Source: Bombella dulcis (GTDB taxonomy: Bacteria > Pseudomonadota > Alphaproteobacteria > Acetobacterales > Acetobacteraceae). Taken from it: a stretch of DNA of 64,000 bases. The stretch's first letter is position 1, and every line of letters starts with the position of its first letter. The position numbers and the translations under genes are program-made. A model generated the notes under the pieces. The model was not told the DNA's origin. It ran no database searches and saw only the letters and a program-made list of their open reading frames with translations. The stretch is from the NCBI RefSeq assembly GCF_026385505.1, contig NZ_JANIDV010000003.1, forward strand, positions 62,001-126,000. Reading direction: 5' to 3'. Of the stretch, positions 10,027 through 18,149 are shown one piece after another.

Positions 10027-10377
10027 ATGATTCCGTTTCTTCTCAAAACAGTTCTGTCCGCCGTGCTGGTAGCCTCCATTGCTACGGTGGCCCGTCGTCT
10101 ACCGGCTCTGGGTGCGCTTATTGCTTCATTGCCGCTTGTTTCCGTTCTGGGGATGATCTTTCTCTGGGCTGAAAAGTCTGATCGTGAGCTGATGGCAACG
10201 CATAGTGAGGCAACTTTCTGGTATGTAATGCCTTCCTTACCCATGTTCCTGCTTATGCCGGTCCTTCTGCGGCGTGGCTGGCCCTTTTGGAGCAGTCTGG
10301 CAGCTGGCTGTGTGCTGACCGTCCTGCTCTATTTTGCCGTTGTCTGGTGTGCCCGAAGATATGGGATAACGCTGTAA
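10027..10377 (+). CDS. DUF3147-like small integral membrane protein
   Basis: A 116-residue protein made almost wholly of four hydrophobic segments (about 5-22, 27-47, 64-82, 88-108) with short polar turns. Size and the RRLPALGALIASLPLVSVLGM stretch resemble the DUF3147 family, whose role is unknown. It stands alone between tRNA-Lys and a long AT-rich gap. Start is the ATG after AGGAAAGTTC. Confidence 0.7.
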   Translation: MIPFLLKTVLSAVLVASIATVARRLPALGALIASLPLVSVLGMIFLWAEKSDRELMATHSEATFWYVMPSLPMFLLMPVLLRRGWPFWSSLAAGCVLTVLLYFAVVWCARRYGITL

Positions 10378-10801
10378 GAAGATCATAGATTTATAACCGT
10401 TTTAGGTGCAGGATATTAGCTATGATCATGGGATTTGGTCTCTAGGGGGTAAAACCGCTTTGATGTTATGAATTATGATAATATCCGATGAATCATGGTT
10501 TGTTTGGTATTACCACAGTTTTTAAATGGGTTGTGTTCTCTGATAAGGTGATGCTGTTTTCATAAAAATAGACAACTGTCATGTGCTGAGGACTATATGA
10601 TGTATTTATGATGGTTTCTAGTGATGCTGTTGTATGTTCAGCCTGAAAAACCTCTTTTGTATGGAATATTTTTGCTGCAACGTCTTGACGCTCGTCAGTG
10701 AAGGATAGCGCGGGTACTTTATGAGAAGCTGGCTGATTGTAAGTCTGTTATGGACAGGCGAGACAGGATAGAATGGCGGTATCAGAACAGACGAGAGTGC
10801 T
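10378..10801. other. AT-rich intergenic region without a gene
   Basis: About 420 bases much richer in A/T than the surroundings, with stops in all frames and no coding-like stretch longer than about 65 codons. It separates the DUF3147 gene from the tandem-kinase gene and probably holds the latter's promoter. I found no DnaA-box cluster, tRNA or riboswitch. Confidence 0.6.
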
Positions 10802-12220
10802 ATGCGTGTAAGCGAGTTCAAGCCTCGGCCAGTCGCAGGGCGGCATCAGCCGGTGATAGCCCTGGTCGGGTGCGATGGAAGCGGGAAGTCCACTGTGGGG
10901 GCGGCCCTGCTGGAGCTGTTGCAGGCTGAGCGACCGACGGTGTTCTGTCATCTGGGCAAGCAGGCTGGCAACCTGGAGCGTACGCTGGCCCCTCTTCCTT
11001 TCATTGGTCCTTATGTGACGGGTAAGGCCAGGAAGGAGAATGGCAGGATACAGTCCGGGAAGAAGGCAGGTGCCCTGGCGGCCATATCCGGGTTTGTGCT
11101 GTCCATGCGGCGGGTCTGGCGTTTTGGTGTCATGCGGTGCAGGCATGAGCGGGGCCTGACAATCCTGACAGACCGTTACCCGCAGAATGTCGTTCCCGGT
11201 CCCATGGATGGCCCCACTCTGGCCAACCTGAATCGTGATGGTGTCTTCATATGGCTTTTCAGCCGGGTGGAGCGTGGTCTTTATGGGCGGATGGCCCGTT
11301 TCCGGCCGGATGTCGTCATAAGGCTGAATGTTGATCTTGAAACGGCGTTGCAGCGCAAGCCGGACCATGTGCCCTTCAAGCTGGCCCGCAAGATTGATGA
11401 CCTGTCAAAACTGGAATTTGCTGGCGCACCAATCGTCGATATTGACGGTACGGAGCCGCTGGAACAGGTACTGGAGCAGGCTGAGGAAACGGTCCGCAGG
11501 GTGCTGGCCCTGTATCCGCACGGAGGTACGCAGGATCGTCGGGCAGGGAAGCTGGTTTCTCTTGTCGGGTGTGACGGTTCTGGCAAATCCAGCATCAGCC
11601 AGTATCTGGTCCAGCATTTTTCTGAGACCCGTCCAACCGTGTATGGGTATCTCGGCCTTGGGTCGGGGGACTTGGGGCGACGGATTGGTGCCCTGCCCGT
11701 CATCGGACAGGCCCTGGAAAAAAAGCTGAACCGGAAGGCCAGGAAAGCTCGCACAAAGGGCGAGAAGATGCCCGGCATGATGACGGGTCTTGTCCTGTTC
11801 GCTTTCTCTCTGGTCCGGATGAAGCGTTTCCTGCGGGTCAGGCGGGCTGTCGAGAAAGGGTTTCTGGTCGTGACAGACCGGTATCCTCAGGTCGAGATTC
11901 CCGGCCAGTGTGATGGTCCCGGCCTGTCTGCCGCTTACAGTAACAATCCGCTGATCCGGGTTCTGGCCCGTCTGGAACGGACCATCTATCACAGGATAGC
12001 AGCGTTCAGGCCCGACCTGATCATCCGTCTGAATGTTGATGCCGAGACGGCTCATGGCCGCAAGCCGGACCATGATCTGGAGGCTCTGAAGGTCAAGACG
12101 GAGCTGATGCCGAAGCTGAATTTCAACCATGCCCCTCTGGTTGAAGTGGATGCCCGCCAGTCTTACGAGGTCGTACAGCAGGAAGTTCTGGACCTGCTGA
12201 AAGCGCATGAAATCGTCTGA
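10802..12220 (+). CDS. Tandem thymidylate-kinase-like P-loop protein (two kinase domains)
   Basis: A 472-residue protein built from two related P-loop kinase domains, roughly residues 18-235 and 252-472. Each has an intact Walker A (GCDGSGKST and GCDGSGKSS), a DRYPQ motif matching the DRY/F motif of nucleotide kinases (LTDRYPQNVVPG and VTDRYPQVEIPG), a RPDVVIRLNVD or RPDLIIRLNVD strand, and a KPDH motif. Both copies look catalytically competent, so this is a duplication-fusion rather than an active/dead pair. No signal peptide or membrane helix is evident. It ends 3 bases from a convergent operon with a flippase and a phosphatase. Relatives are labelled thymidylate kinase-like; the substrate is unknown and dTMP is not assured. 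Confidence 0.8.
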   Translation: MRVSEFKPRPVAGRHQPVIALVGCDGSGKSTVGAALLELLQAERPTVFCHLGKQAGNLERTLAPLPFIGPYVTGKARKENGRIQSGKKAGALAAISGFVLSMRRVWRFGVMRCRHERGLTILTDRYPQNVVPGPMDGPTLANLNRDGVFIWLFSRVERGLYGRMARFRPDVVIRLNVDLETALQRKPDHVPFKLARKIDDLSKLEFAGAPIVDIDGTEPLEQVLEQAEETVRRVLALYPHGGTQDRRAGKLVSLVGCDGSGKSSISQYLVQHFSETRPTVYGYLGLGSGDLGRRIGALPVIGQALEKKLNRKARKARTKGEKMPGMMTGLVLFAFSLVRMKRFLRVRRAVEKGFLVVTDRYPQVEIPGQCDGPGLSAAYSNNPLIRVLARLERTIYHRIAAFRPDLIIRLNVDAETAHGRKPDHDLEALKVKTELMPKLNFNHAPLVEVDARQSYEVVQQEVLDLLKAHEIV

Positions 12221-12223
12221 GGC

Positions 12224-13087
12224 TCAGCGGGGGCTGCGTTCCAGGAAAGCCCGGATACGCTGGGGAATCTCCTCGGGGGACTGGAAGCGGTCCCGGCGAT
12301 AATTCTGCGTGCCATCCAGTTTCTTCTCGATCAGCCCGTCATGAAAGTCCCCCATCATGCCGTTGATCGTGGCCAGATATTCGGAGAGCTGATCCAGAGC
12401 ATGGGATGGCCGGATGGTGCGTAGCGTATCATTGAAAGCCACACGGCGGCTGATGATCTTGCGCATGACATGGAATTCATGGCCGGTTGTGGCATCCAGT
12501 GTGCGGATCAGCTTTGCCAGTCTGGCATTCTCCTTTTTCTGGTAGGCGATGATTCCTGCGGCGTCATCTTCTTTCCAGAGAGCGATGGGCGTGGAAATCA
12601 GCCAGTAAAAGGCGGGGGACAGGGCGACCCAGAGAATGAGGCCATTGGTCAGCGTGGCCCGTCGCTGATGGTTCTTGAAGGCATCCTGCATGTTTCCCAT
12701 GATGATGGTGACAATGTGCAGCAGGAGCGGATAACGGTGATGCCGGGTGAAGTTCGCACAGGCAAAGCGCATGTGCTTGAACTTGGCCCGGGCATATTTG
12801 AAGGTCAGTTGCTCGTCATCACTGGCCGTGCCGGAGAGGGCAATCTTCAGGATGAGACGGCGGAAGGCCCTGCGGTTCACGCCATGCTCCAGAAGCTGCC
12901 AGCAGAGATTATAGCCATCCTCCACTTCCCTTGCGTCACAGCGGGGTAGGACATCCTCCGGGAGGGGGGTGTCCGGATGGGGCACATCATCAAGGAGAAC
13001 ATGTTCAAAGACGGTATCCAGCATCGACTGGGGAAAAGCCGGTGTGCTGCGGCGGCTGGCAGAAGGGCGGAAGGGGAAGACGGGCAT
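12224..13087 (-). CDS. Conserved hypothetical protein with one central membrane segment
   Basis: A 287-residue protein I cannot place in a named family. It has a Pro-rich N-terminal 50 residues, a helical basic region (about 85-140), one clear hydrophobic stretch near residues 148-166 (NGLILWVALSPAFYWLIS), then a long charged helical part rich in Arg and His. It is the last of three leftward genes, 26 bases after the Wzx-like flippase. Position suggests a role in surface-glycan export or its control; nothing in the sequence shows an activity. Confidence 0.65.
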   Translation of the reverse strand: MPVFPFRPSASRRSTPAFPQSMLDTVFEHVLLDDVPHPDTPLPEDVLPRCDAREVEDGYNLCWQLLEHGVNRRAFRRLILKIALSGTASDDEQLTFKYARAKFKHMRFACANFTRHHRYPLLLHIVTIIMGNMQDAFKNHQRRATLTNGLILWVALSPAFYWLISTPIALWKEDDAAGIIAYQKKENARLAKLIRTLDATTGHEFHVMRKIISRRVAFNDTLRTIRPSHALDQLSEYLATINGMMGDFHDGLIEKKLDGTQNYRRDRFQSPEEIPQRIRAFLERSPR

Positions 13088-13113
13088 GGGTCTGGTTCTT
13101 CTTCTGAAGAGGC

Positions 13114-14484
13114 TCAGCTGCCGGATGTGGCAGACAGGTCGTTGCTCTGGCGTGTTTCCCGTTCGTGAGGAAGGATGATCTTGTTACGGCGCAGATAGGT
13201 CATGCCCATCATGGCGAACATGAGCAGGGTAGCAAAGAATATGCCCAGAGCATAGGCAAGCCCCGCTCCGTTCAGGCCATAATGATGCCCCATATAGACG
13301 AGCAGCGGAACATACACACAGACGGAGAAAAGCTGGGCCAGCATGATGTAATGGGACCGTCCCGCCGTATAGAGGACGCCTTCCATGGGCAGTCCGGCAG
13401 TGAAGAAGACCAGGGAGGGTGACATCCACATCATCAGCGTGGCGGCATCACCAAAACGGAGTCCGAACATGCTGATGACGGGTTTGCCGCCGACATAGAC
13501 GACCAGCATGGCCAGAAGCCCCAGTGCCCCGGAAAAGACGCTTGTCCGCAGGGCCAGCTTCCACGGGGCGGAGGTCCGGGGGTTCATGAGGACGACTTCA
13601 GGATAGTAGCTCTTTTCCAGCAGCTTGGCAGGCCGCTGGACGGCATCCAGAAACTCCATGGCCAGTGAGTAAAGGCCCGCAGCGGACGTGCTGACGATCT
13701 TGCCCACGAGCAGCTTGCTGATCGGTTCCCAGACTGTTTCTAGAACGGTGGTGATGCTGGCTGTCCAGACGAAGCTCCACATGCCAGCGGGCATCTGCCG
13801 GGAGGCCCTGATGATGCTGGGGCGCAGCCCCTTCAGCAGGTCATGGCGTTTCAGTTCCAGCAGGGCCGTGCCCCAGAGATAGATCTGTCCGGCAAGAAGG
13901 GCCAGATACCAGGCAATGACGAAGCCGGTCAGCTTGGTACCGCTGACCCATGCCAGCAGGCATCCCACGGCACGGACGGTCGGAGTGATGAGCTGCTGCC
14001 GGGAAACGAGGTCTATGCGGTCGAACAGGCGGAGGATGCCATAGGCTGCCGTGCTGCCCATGCCGGGGATGAGCGTACAGTAGATCAGTACCAGCACCGT
14101 ATGCTTGTCATGGATGCCCAGAAGCCTGCCAAAGAAGAGGAAGGCCAGGATGCCGAACAGCATGGAGAGCAGTCCGGCACATATGTCCAGCCCTATGGCC
14201 AGACTGATGCTGGTCTGCACCGTGCTGCGTTCGCCTTTCTGCCAGGGTACGGCGGCATAATGCAGGACGATCTGCCAGCTCTGGAACTGTCCGATGGCGG
14301 CGATGGTCTCAATGTAGGAGGCGATGAGGGTCAGGACGCCGAAATCATGCGGGCGGAGCGTCCGCCCCGTGCTGACAAGGGCAATCAGCCCGACAGCCGC
14401 ACCGATCAGCTTGGTGGACCCCAGCTTGCCAGCGTTCTTCAGGATAACACGGAAGAGATCATCACCGAACCAGCTTTTCATCAT
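13114..14484 (-). CDS. Wzx-like oligosaccharide flippase (MOP superfamily)
   Basis: A 456-residue membrane protein with about 12-14 hydrophobic segments. Its N-terminal block begins STKLIGAAVGLIALVSTGRTL and continues LRPHDFGVLTLIASY, typical of polysaccharide flippases that move lipid-linked glycan units across the inner membrane. It shares four bases with the upstream phosphatase gene and is followed closely by the unknown protein at 12224-13087. There are no glycosyltransferases next to it, so the glycan is unknown. Confidence 0.82.
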   Translation of the reverse strand: MMKSWFGDDLFRVILKNAGKLGSTKLIGAAVGLIALVSTGRTLRPHDFGVLTLIASYIETIAAIGQFQSWQIVLHYAAVPWQKGERSTVQTSISLAIGLDICAGLLSMLFGILAFLFFGRLLGIHDKHTVLVLIYCTLIPGMGSTAAYGILRLFDRIDLVSRQQLITPTVRAVGCLLAWVSGTKLTGFVIAWYLALLAGQIYLWGTALLELKRHDLLKGLRPSIIRASRQMPAGMWSFVWTASITTVLETVWEPISKLLVGKIVSTSAAGLYSLAMEFLDAVQRPAKLLEKSYYPEVVLMNPRTSAPWKLALRTSVFSGALGLLAMLVVYVGGKPVISMFGLRFGDAATLMMWMSPSLVFFTAGLPMEGVLYTAGRSHYIMLAQLFSVCVYVPLLVYMGHHYGLNGAGLAYALGIFFATLLMFAMMGMTYLRRNKIILPHERETRQSNDLSATSGS

Positions 14485-15173
14485 GCAGGCTCTTGAAAGT
14501 CAGGAAGTTCGTTGATCGTGACAACCCGCCAGTGGCCGGCAATATGCTCGATGATGCTCAGGGAAAGATTCTGGATGCAGAAGCGCAGGGCTGTTTCCAC
14601 GGGGATGTCCAGACAGTGGGCCAGTGTCATGCGTATGGCTCCGCCGTGGCTGAGAACGACCATGTCCTGCCCCGGCCTCTTCCGGGCGTACTCCTCCAGT
14701 GCCTGCCCGATGCGCAGGCGGACGTCCTGCATGCTTTCCCCTCCGGGGGGGCGTTCATCCGCAGCGATGGACCAGAAAGGGGGAGCGGGTTTCCGGAGAA
14801 GTGAGTGGAAGGTTTCGTGCGGCGTGCCGTTCCATTCTCCGATGGACTGTTCGACAAAGGCGGGATCAATCTCCAGAGGGGCAGAAAATGCGCCCGCTTT
14901 CTGGATGGTCAGGCCTGTCTTCCGGGCACGCTGGAGAGGTGAGGACAGCCAGGCGGCCCTGCGGGGCAGGCGGCGGGCCAGTGCCTGATAGGCAGGCTGC
15001 TGCCTGGTGAGATGCTGAGGACAGAGCGGCACATCCAGCGTGCCATACATGGTCTGCCGTGCCGTTTCTTCCACGATGGCGTGACGCACCAGCCAGAAGC
15101 GTGTTACCCCGGCAGGAAGTTCTGGTCTGTCCAGAAAATGTTCCTGAGGGTTTGGCAGGGGGGGGTGCATCAC
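14481..15173 (-). CDS. Histidine phosphatase family protein
   Basis: A 230-residue member of the phosphoglycerate-mutase-like superfamily. The phosphohistidine motif is FWLVRHAIVEE (RHA rather than RHG), followed by MYGTLDVPL, a second Arg in LSSPLQRARKT, an acidic segment QSIGEWNG, and the second catalytic His in VLSHGGAIRMTL. It heads a leftward operon and overlaps the flippase start (ATGA). Substrates of such enzymes vary widely (sugar phosphates, nucleotides, cobalamin precursors). Beside a flippase and a kinase, a sugar- or nucleotide-phosphate substrate is plausible but unproven. Confidence 0.85.
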   Translation of the reverse strand: MMHPPLPNPQEHFLDRPELPAGVTRFWLVRHAIVEETARQTMYGTLDVPLCPQHLTRQQPAYQALARRLPRRAAWLSSPLQRARKTGLTIQKAGAFSAPLEIDPAFVEQSIGEWNGTPHETFHSLLRKPAPPFWSIAADERPPGGESMQDVRLRIGQALEEYARKRPGQDMVVLSHGGAIRMTLAHCLDIPVETALRFCIQNLSLSIIEHIAGHWRVVTINELPDFQEPA

Positions 15174-15377
15174 GAAAAATCTTTCTAGCAGATTAGCAGG
15201 TTGTTACCAGCGTATGCGTAAGACAAAACTGGAAGAGTCTTTAAGACTTTATGATAAGGGCGCATAGCGGGGAAGGAAACCGCTCTCAAGAAGAAGTTTC
15301 ATAATTTATGACAGTCTTATGATTCCGGGAGTGGTCGATAGGAGATCACATATGGAGTGGGATGGAGAGAAACAGCC

Positions 15378-15560
15378 ATGAATCTTGCAGAAGTAAAAAT
15401 CCGTCTGGCCCCTCTGGTCAGGCTGTTCCGGACGGTCTGGCCGAAGAGTGGCAATGAAGTGTTTGTGCTGGATGGCAAATGGGTGATCCTGTTCCATGTC
15501 ATCATCGTGTTCACGCTTCTCTTTTTCCATCTGATACTGGTGAACATGAAGGATTTCTGA
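15378..15560 (+). CDS. Small single-helix membrane protein
   Basis: A 60-residue frame starting MNLAEVKIRLAP, preceded by GGAGAG at a good distance and by about 200 bases of AT-rich DNA that could hold a promoter. Residues 36-55 form one strong hydrophobic helix, with a basic N-terminal half (positive-inside: cytoplasmic). Its last 50 bases overlap the 3' end of the convergent znuB. It could be a chance frame, but the ribosome site and clean topology argue for a gene. Function unknown. Confidence 0.5.
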   Translation: MNLAEVKIRLAPLVRLFRTVWPKSGNEVFVLDGKWVILFHVIIVFTLLFFHLILVNMKDF

Positions 15561-16398
15561 TGGTCCGGAGCGGCGTCTTCTGCCGGGCACGCCGTTTCAT
15601 GATGAGGCTGGCGAGCAGATAGAGGTTGACACCACCAAGGCTGATCCAGAAGGGGAGCGGAATGTCGCTGTACCATGAGAGAATCAGCCCCCCCCATGAG
15701 AGCAGCAGGGCTCCCAGAACGGAACAGAGAATGCCTCTGGCGGGGGAAAGGCCCAGCTTCAGGGCGGCAGAGGCCGGGCCGATCATCAGGCTGAAACAGA
15801 GCAGTGCCCCGGCAATTTCCGCACAGGCGGCGGAGGCCAGGGCGGCGAGCAGAAGGAATAGCTGGCCCAGCCGTGTGGATGAGAGACCCTGTGCCTCGGC
15901 CAGGCTGGGGCTGAGACTGATGAAGAGCAGAGGCCGCCAGAGTACGGCCAGCCCTGCGAGGCAGATGGCGACCAGTCCTGCCAGCAGGCCGAGTGTCGGC
16001 ATGTCCAGCCCCAGCACGTCTCCGAACAAGAGGGTCGTGGTCTGGGATGATGCCTCATTGGCTTCATGCAGGCACCAGACACCGATGCCAAGGCTGGCGG
16101 CAAGGATCAGGCCGGTCATCGTGTCCCGCTGGGCGGGATGCCCCCTGCCCTGTTTTTCCTGCCCCATGAAGAGGCCCCCCATCATGCTGGCGGCCATCAT
16201 GCCCGTCAGGGGCGGGAGATGCAGCCAGACGGCCGCCGCTGCACCGCTGAAGCCGATATGGGGCAGCGCATGGGCAGCGAAGGCCTGCCGTCGCAGCAGC
16301 ATGAACCAGCCCAGACTCCCCGCCAGCAAGGAAACCAGAAAACAGCCCAGAAAAGCGTGCTGCATGAAGGGAAAGGTAAAAAGGCCGGGTTCAGACAT
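15511..16398 (-). CDS. znuB: Zinc ABC transporter permease
   Basis: A 295-residue ABC-3-family permease with about eight hydrophobic segments. The N-terminal LRRQAFAAHALPHIGFSGAAA is the usual coupling region of zinc/manganese permeases. It takes Zn2+ passed by ZnuA across the inner membrane using ATP hydrolysis by ZnuC. The start overlaps the end of znuC by eight bases. The C-terminal tail beyond the last helix is basic and rather long. It is third in a Zur-controlled leftward operon. Confidence 0.9.
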   Translation of the reverse strand: MSEPGLFTFPFMQHAFLGCFLVSLLAGSLGWFMLLRRQAFAAHALPHIGFSGAAAAVWLHLPPLTGMMAASMMGGLFMGQEKQGRGHPAQRDTMTGLILAASLGIGVWCLHEANEASSQTTTLLFGDVLGLDMPTLGLLAGLVAICLAGLAVLWRPLLFISLSPSLAEAQGLSSTRLGQLFLLLAALASAACAEIAGALLCFSLMIGPASAALKLGLSPARGILCSVLGALLLSWGGLILSWYSDIPLPFWISLGGVNLYLLASLIMKRRARQKTPLRTIRNPSCSPVSDGKREA

Positions 16399-17050
16399 GC
16401 AGTGCCCCTTCCCTCAACGTGATGTCCCGTACGGGCAGCGGAAGGTCTTTCGTGCTGAGTGAACCGTGGGCCGTGATGAGCAGATTCATGCCCTTCTGCT
16501 GGTGGAGCCGGGTAAAGAGCTGGAGCAGGGCGTCATGGCTCTTATGGTCCAGTGCGGCGAAAGGTTCATCAAGAATGAGCAGGCCCGGGCTGTTGGCAAG
16601 AGCCTGTGCCAGAGCCACACGCTGCCTTTCCCCGCCGGAGAGGACACCAAGAGGGCGGTCCGCCAGTGGCAGGGCATCGACTTCGGCCAGAAGCTGTTCC
16701 GTCTTTCGGCGTGTCCTGCCGGGGTGTGGGAGGCCCCAGCATGTGCCCTTTAGGCAGGCCATGACGTGACTGATGACAGGCAGCATGGGGGCAGTTTCAT
16801 CCGCCCGCTGGGGCATGTAGCCGCAATGATGGCGGGCCTTGGCAGGTGGAAGATTGTTGATGAGAAGTGTCCCGCCCTGAATGGGCAGAAGGCCCATCAG
16901 GGCACGGAGGAAACAGGTCTTCCCTGCCCCGTTCCGGCCACGGAGGATGGTCAGCCCTTTCAGGGGCAGGTCCAGCGTGGCGTGGTTTAGAATGAGATGC
17001 CGCCCGACTTGAAAGCTGACATCGTGGCAGGCAAGGTGTGCCTTTTTCAC
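16391..17050 (-). CDS. znuC: Zinc ABC transporter ATP-binding protein
   Basis: A 219-residue ABC ATPase. Walker A is RGRNGAGKTCFLRAL, the Q-loop region is CGYMPQRADE, the signature is LSGGERQRVALAQALA, Walker B is LLILDEPFAALD, and the switch His is in LLITAHG. It energises import by ZnuB. The start codon overlaps the znuA stop by four bases and the end overlaps znuB, so the three are translationally coupled. Confidence 0.92.
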   Translation of the reverse strand: MKKAHLACHDVSFQVGRHLILNHATLDLPLKGLTILRGRNGAGKTCFLRALMGLLPIQGGTLLINNLPPAKARHHCGYMPQRADETAPMLPVISHVMACLKGTCWGLPHPGRTRRKTEQLLAEVDALPLADRPLGVLSGGERQRVALAQALANSPGLLILDEPFAALDHKSHDALLQLFTRLHQQKGMNLLITAHGSLSTKDLPLPVRDITLREGALHV

Positions 17051-17967
17051 GGTGTGCCGGTGCCGTGGGGGGCTGTCTGCTTCAGGGCGTTTTCCAGTGC
17101 CGTGAGACGCTGGTTCAGCCAGTCCTGCCAGTGAAGTCCGGCAGGCAGGCTTTCCCCAATGGAGATGACAGGAAGGCCTGCCTGCCGGGCCAGTTCTTCC
17201 ATCGCATGAGCCTGCGGGGCATCAATCGCCGGGTTGCGGACCAGAAAACGGATGGTTTTCTGCTTGATGGCCGTTTCCAGCATGGCGGTATCATAGGGGG
17301 AGAGGCCGGACTCATTCATCAGGGCTCTGGCCCAGCTCTGGTCGGTCATGTCCAGTCCGGCGGCCAGAAGGAGGCGTTCCCCGGCAGGTTCTGTCATGGC
17401 AAAGGGGGCACCGTGATCCGTCTGGTCGATGACATCCAGACGGCGGGCAATCTGGTCGATCTGTTCTTCGAACCGGGCCAGGCGTTCATCAATGTCCTGT
17501 CTGGCCTGGGGTACCGTATCGGAGAGCCATGCGGCGACCTGCTGGGCGGTCTTGCGGACCGTGGGGAGATCAAAGAAGAGGTGCGGGTCCGTGCCGGACA
17601 GCCAGCCTGCATAATCGGCGGCAAGGAAGAGCTTTATGGAGGCAGGAAGCAGCTTCACGGCCCAGTCATCATAGGTGGCACCATTGAGCAGCACGGCATC
17701 ACTGGCGGCCAGCTGACGGGCCATGAGGGGTGAAGGCTGGAGGTGATGCGGGTCCATGCCTTCACTGGTGATGAGGGAGCGTGTCCGCAGCGCAGGGCCA
17801 CCGATCTGCTGGGCGATGTCGCACCAGACGGGTTCCACGCAGCTCAGCAGCGGGGCCGTATGTGCCTGGTGGTTCTCCTCTGCCCCGGCATGGGCTGGAT
17901 GAGAGAGAAGACCAGCCATCACTGTCAGGAAAAGCAACAGGCAGGTGAAAGAACGCATTGTGAACAT
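17047..17967 (-). CDS. znuA: Zinc ABC transporter substrate-binding protein
   Basis: Periplasmic zinc-capturing protein of 306 residues. A signal peptide covers about residues 1-28 (hydrophobic core CLLLFLTVMAGLLS, cleavage near AHAGA). The first zinc-ligand region is EGMDPHHLQPSP and a second His is in GTDPHLFFDLP. The third ligand region reads DHGAPFAMTEPAG, the TEP variant rather than the FHDAFGYF of E. coli ZnuA, and the usual His/Asp-rich loop is missing. An alternative start is the ATG at 17958. A Zur operator lies 25 bases upstream, and znuC and znuB follow. Confidence 0.9.
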   Translation of the reverse strand: MFTMRSFTCLLLFLTVMAGLLSHPAHAGAEENHQAHTAPLLSCVEPVWCDIAQQIGGPALRTRSLITSEGMDPHHLQPSPLMARQLAASDAVLLNGATYDDWAVKLLPASIKLFLAADYAGWLSGTDPHLFFDLPTVRKTAQQVAAWLSDTVPQARQDIDERLARFEEQIDQIARRLDVIDQTDHGAPFAMTEPAGERLLLAAGLDMTDQSWARALMNESGLSPYDTAMLETAIKQKTIRFLVRNPAIDAPQAHAMEELARQAGLPVISIGESLPAGLHWQDWLNQRLTALENALKQTAPHGTGTP

Positions 17968-17991
17968 GGAAGCCCTTCAGGCCGTAAGCAG

Positions 17992-18018
17992 ATGAAATGT
18001 TATATAATAACATTTCAT
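17992..18018. promoter_or_regulatory. Zur operator upstream of znuACB
   Basis: A perfect inverted repeat with 12-base arms and a 3-base spacer; its core GAAATGTTAT-ATA-ATAACATTTC fits the known proteobacterial Zur box GAAATGTTATANTATAACATTTC. It sits 25 bases before the znuA start, so zinc-loaded Zur would block transcription of znuACB. The rightward Rieske gene starts 132 bases away on the other side and could also respond. Confidence 0.9.
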
Positions 18019-18149
18019 TCACCTGAAAAGGAACGTCAACGTCTCTACTGTGACGTGACAAAGGTGATCTGCCCCTGGGGGGATAGTCGCCAGTGGGGTG
18101 GCTGACGTATGCTGCTACCGTTCGTTAAATAATGATACGGTGTTGCATC

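Noticed and set aside
10378..10801. Replication origin in the AT-rich gap near parAB
   Set aside because: No cluster of DnaA boxes (TTATCCACA) was found here or in the gap upstream of hemE, another usual alphaproteobacterial origin site.
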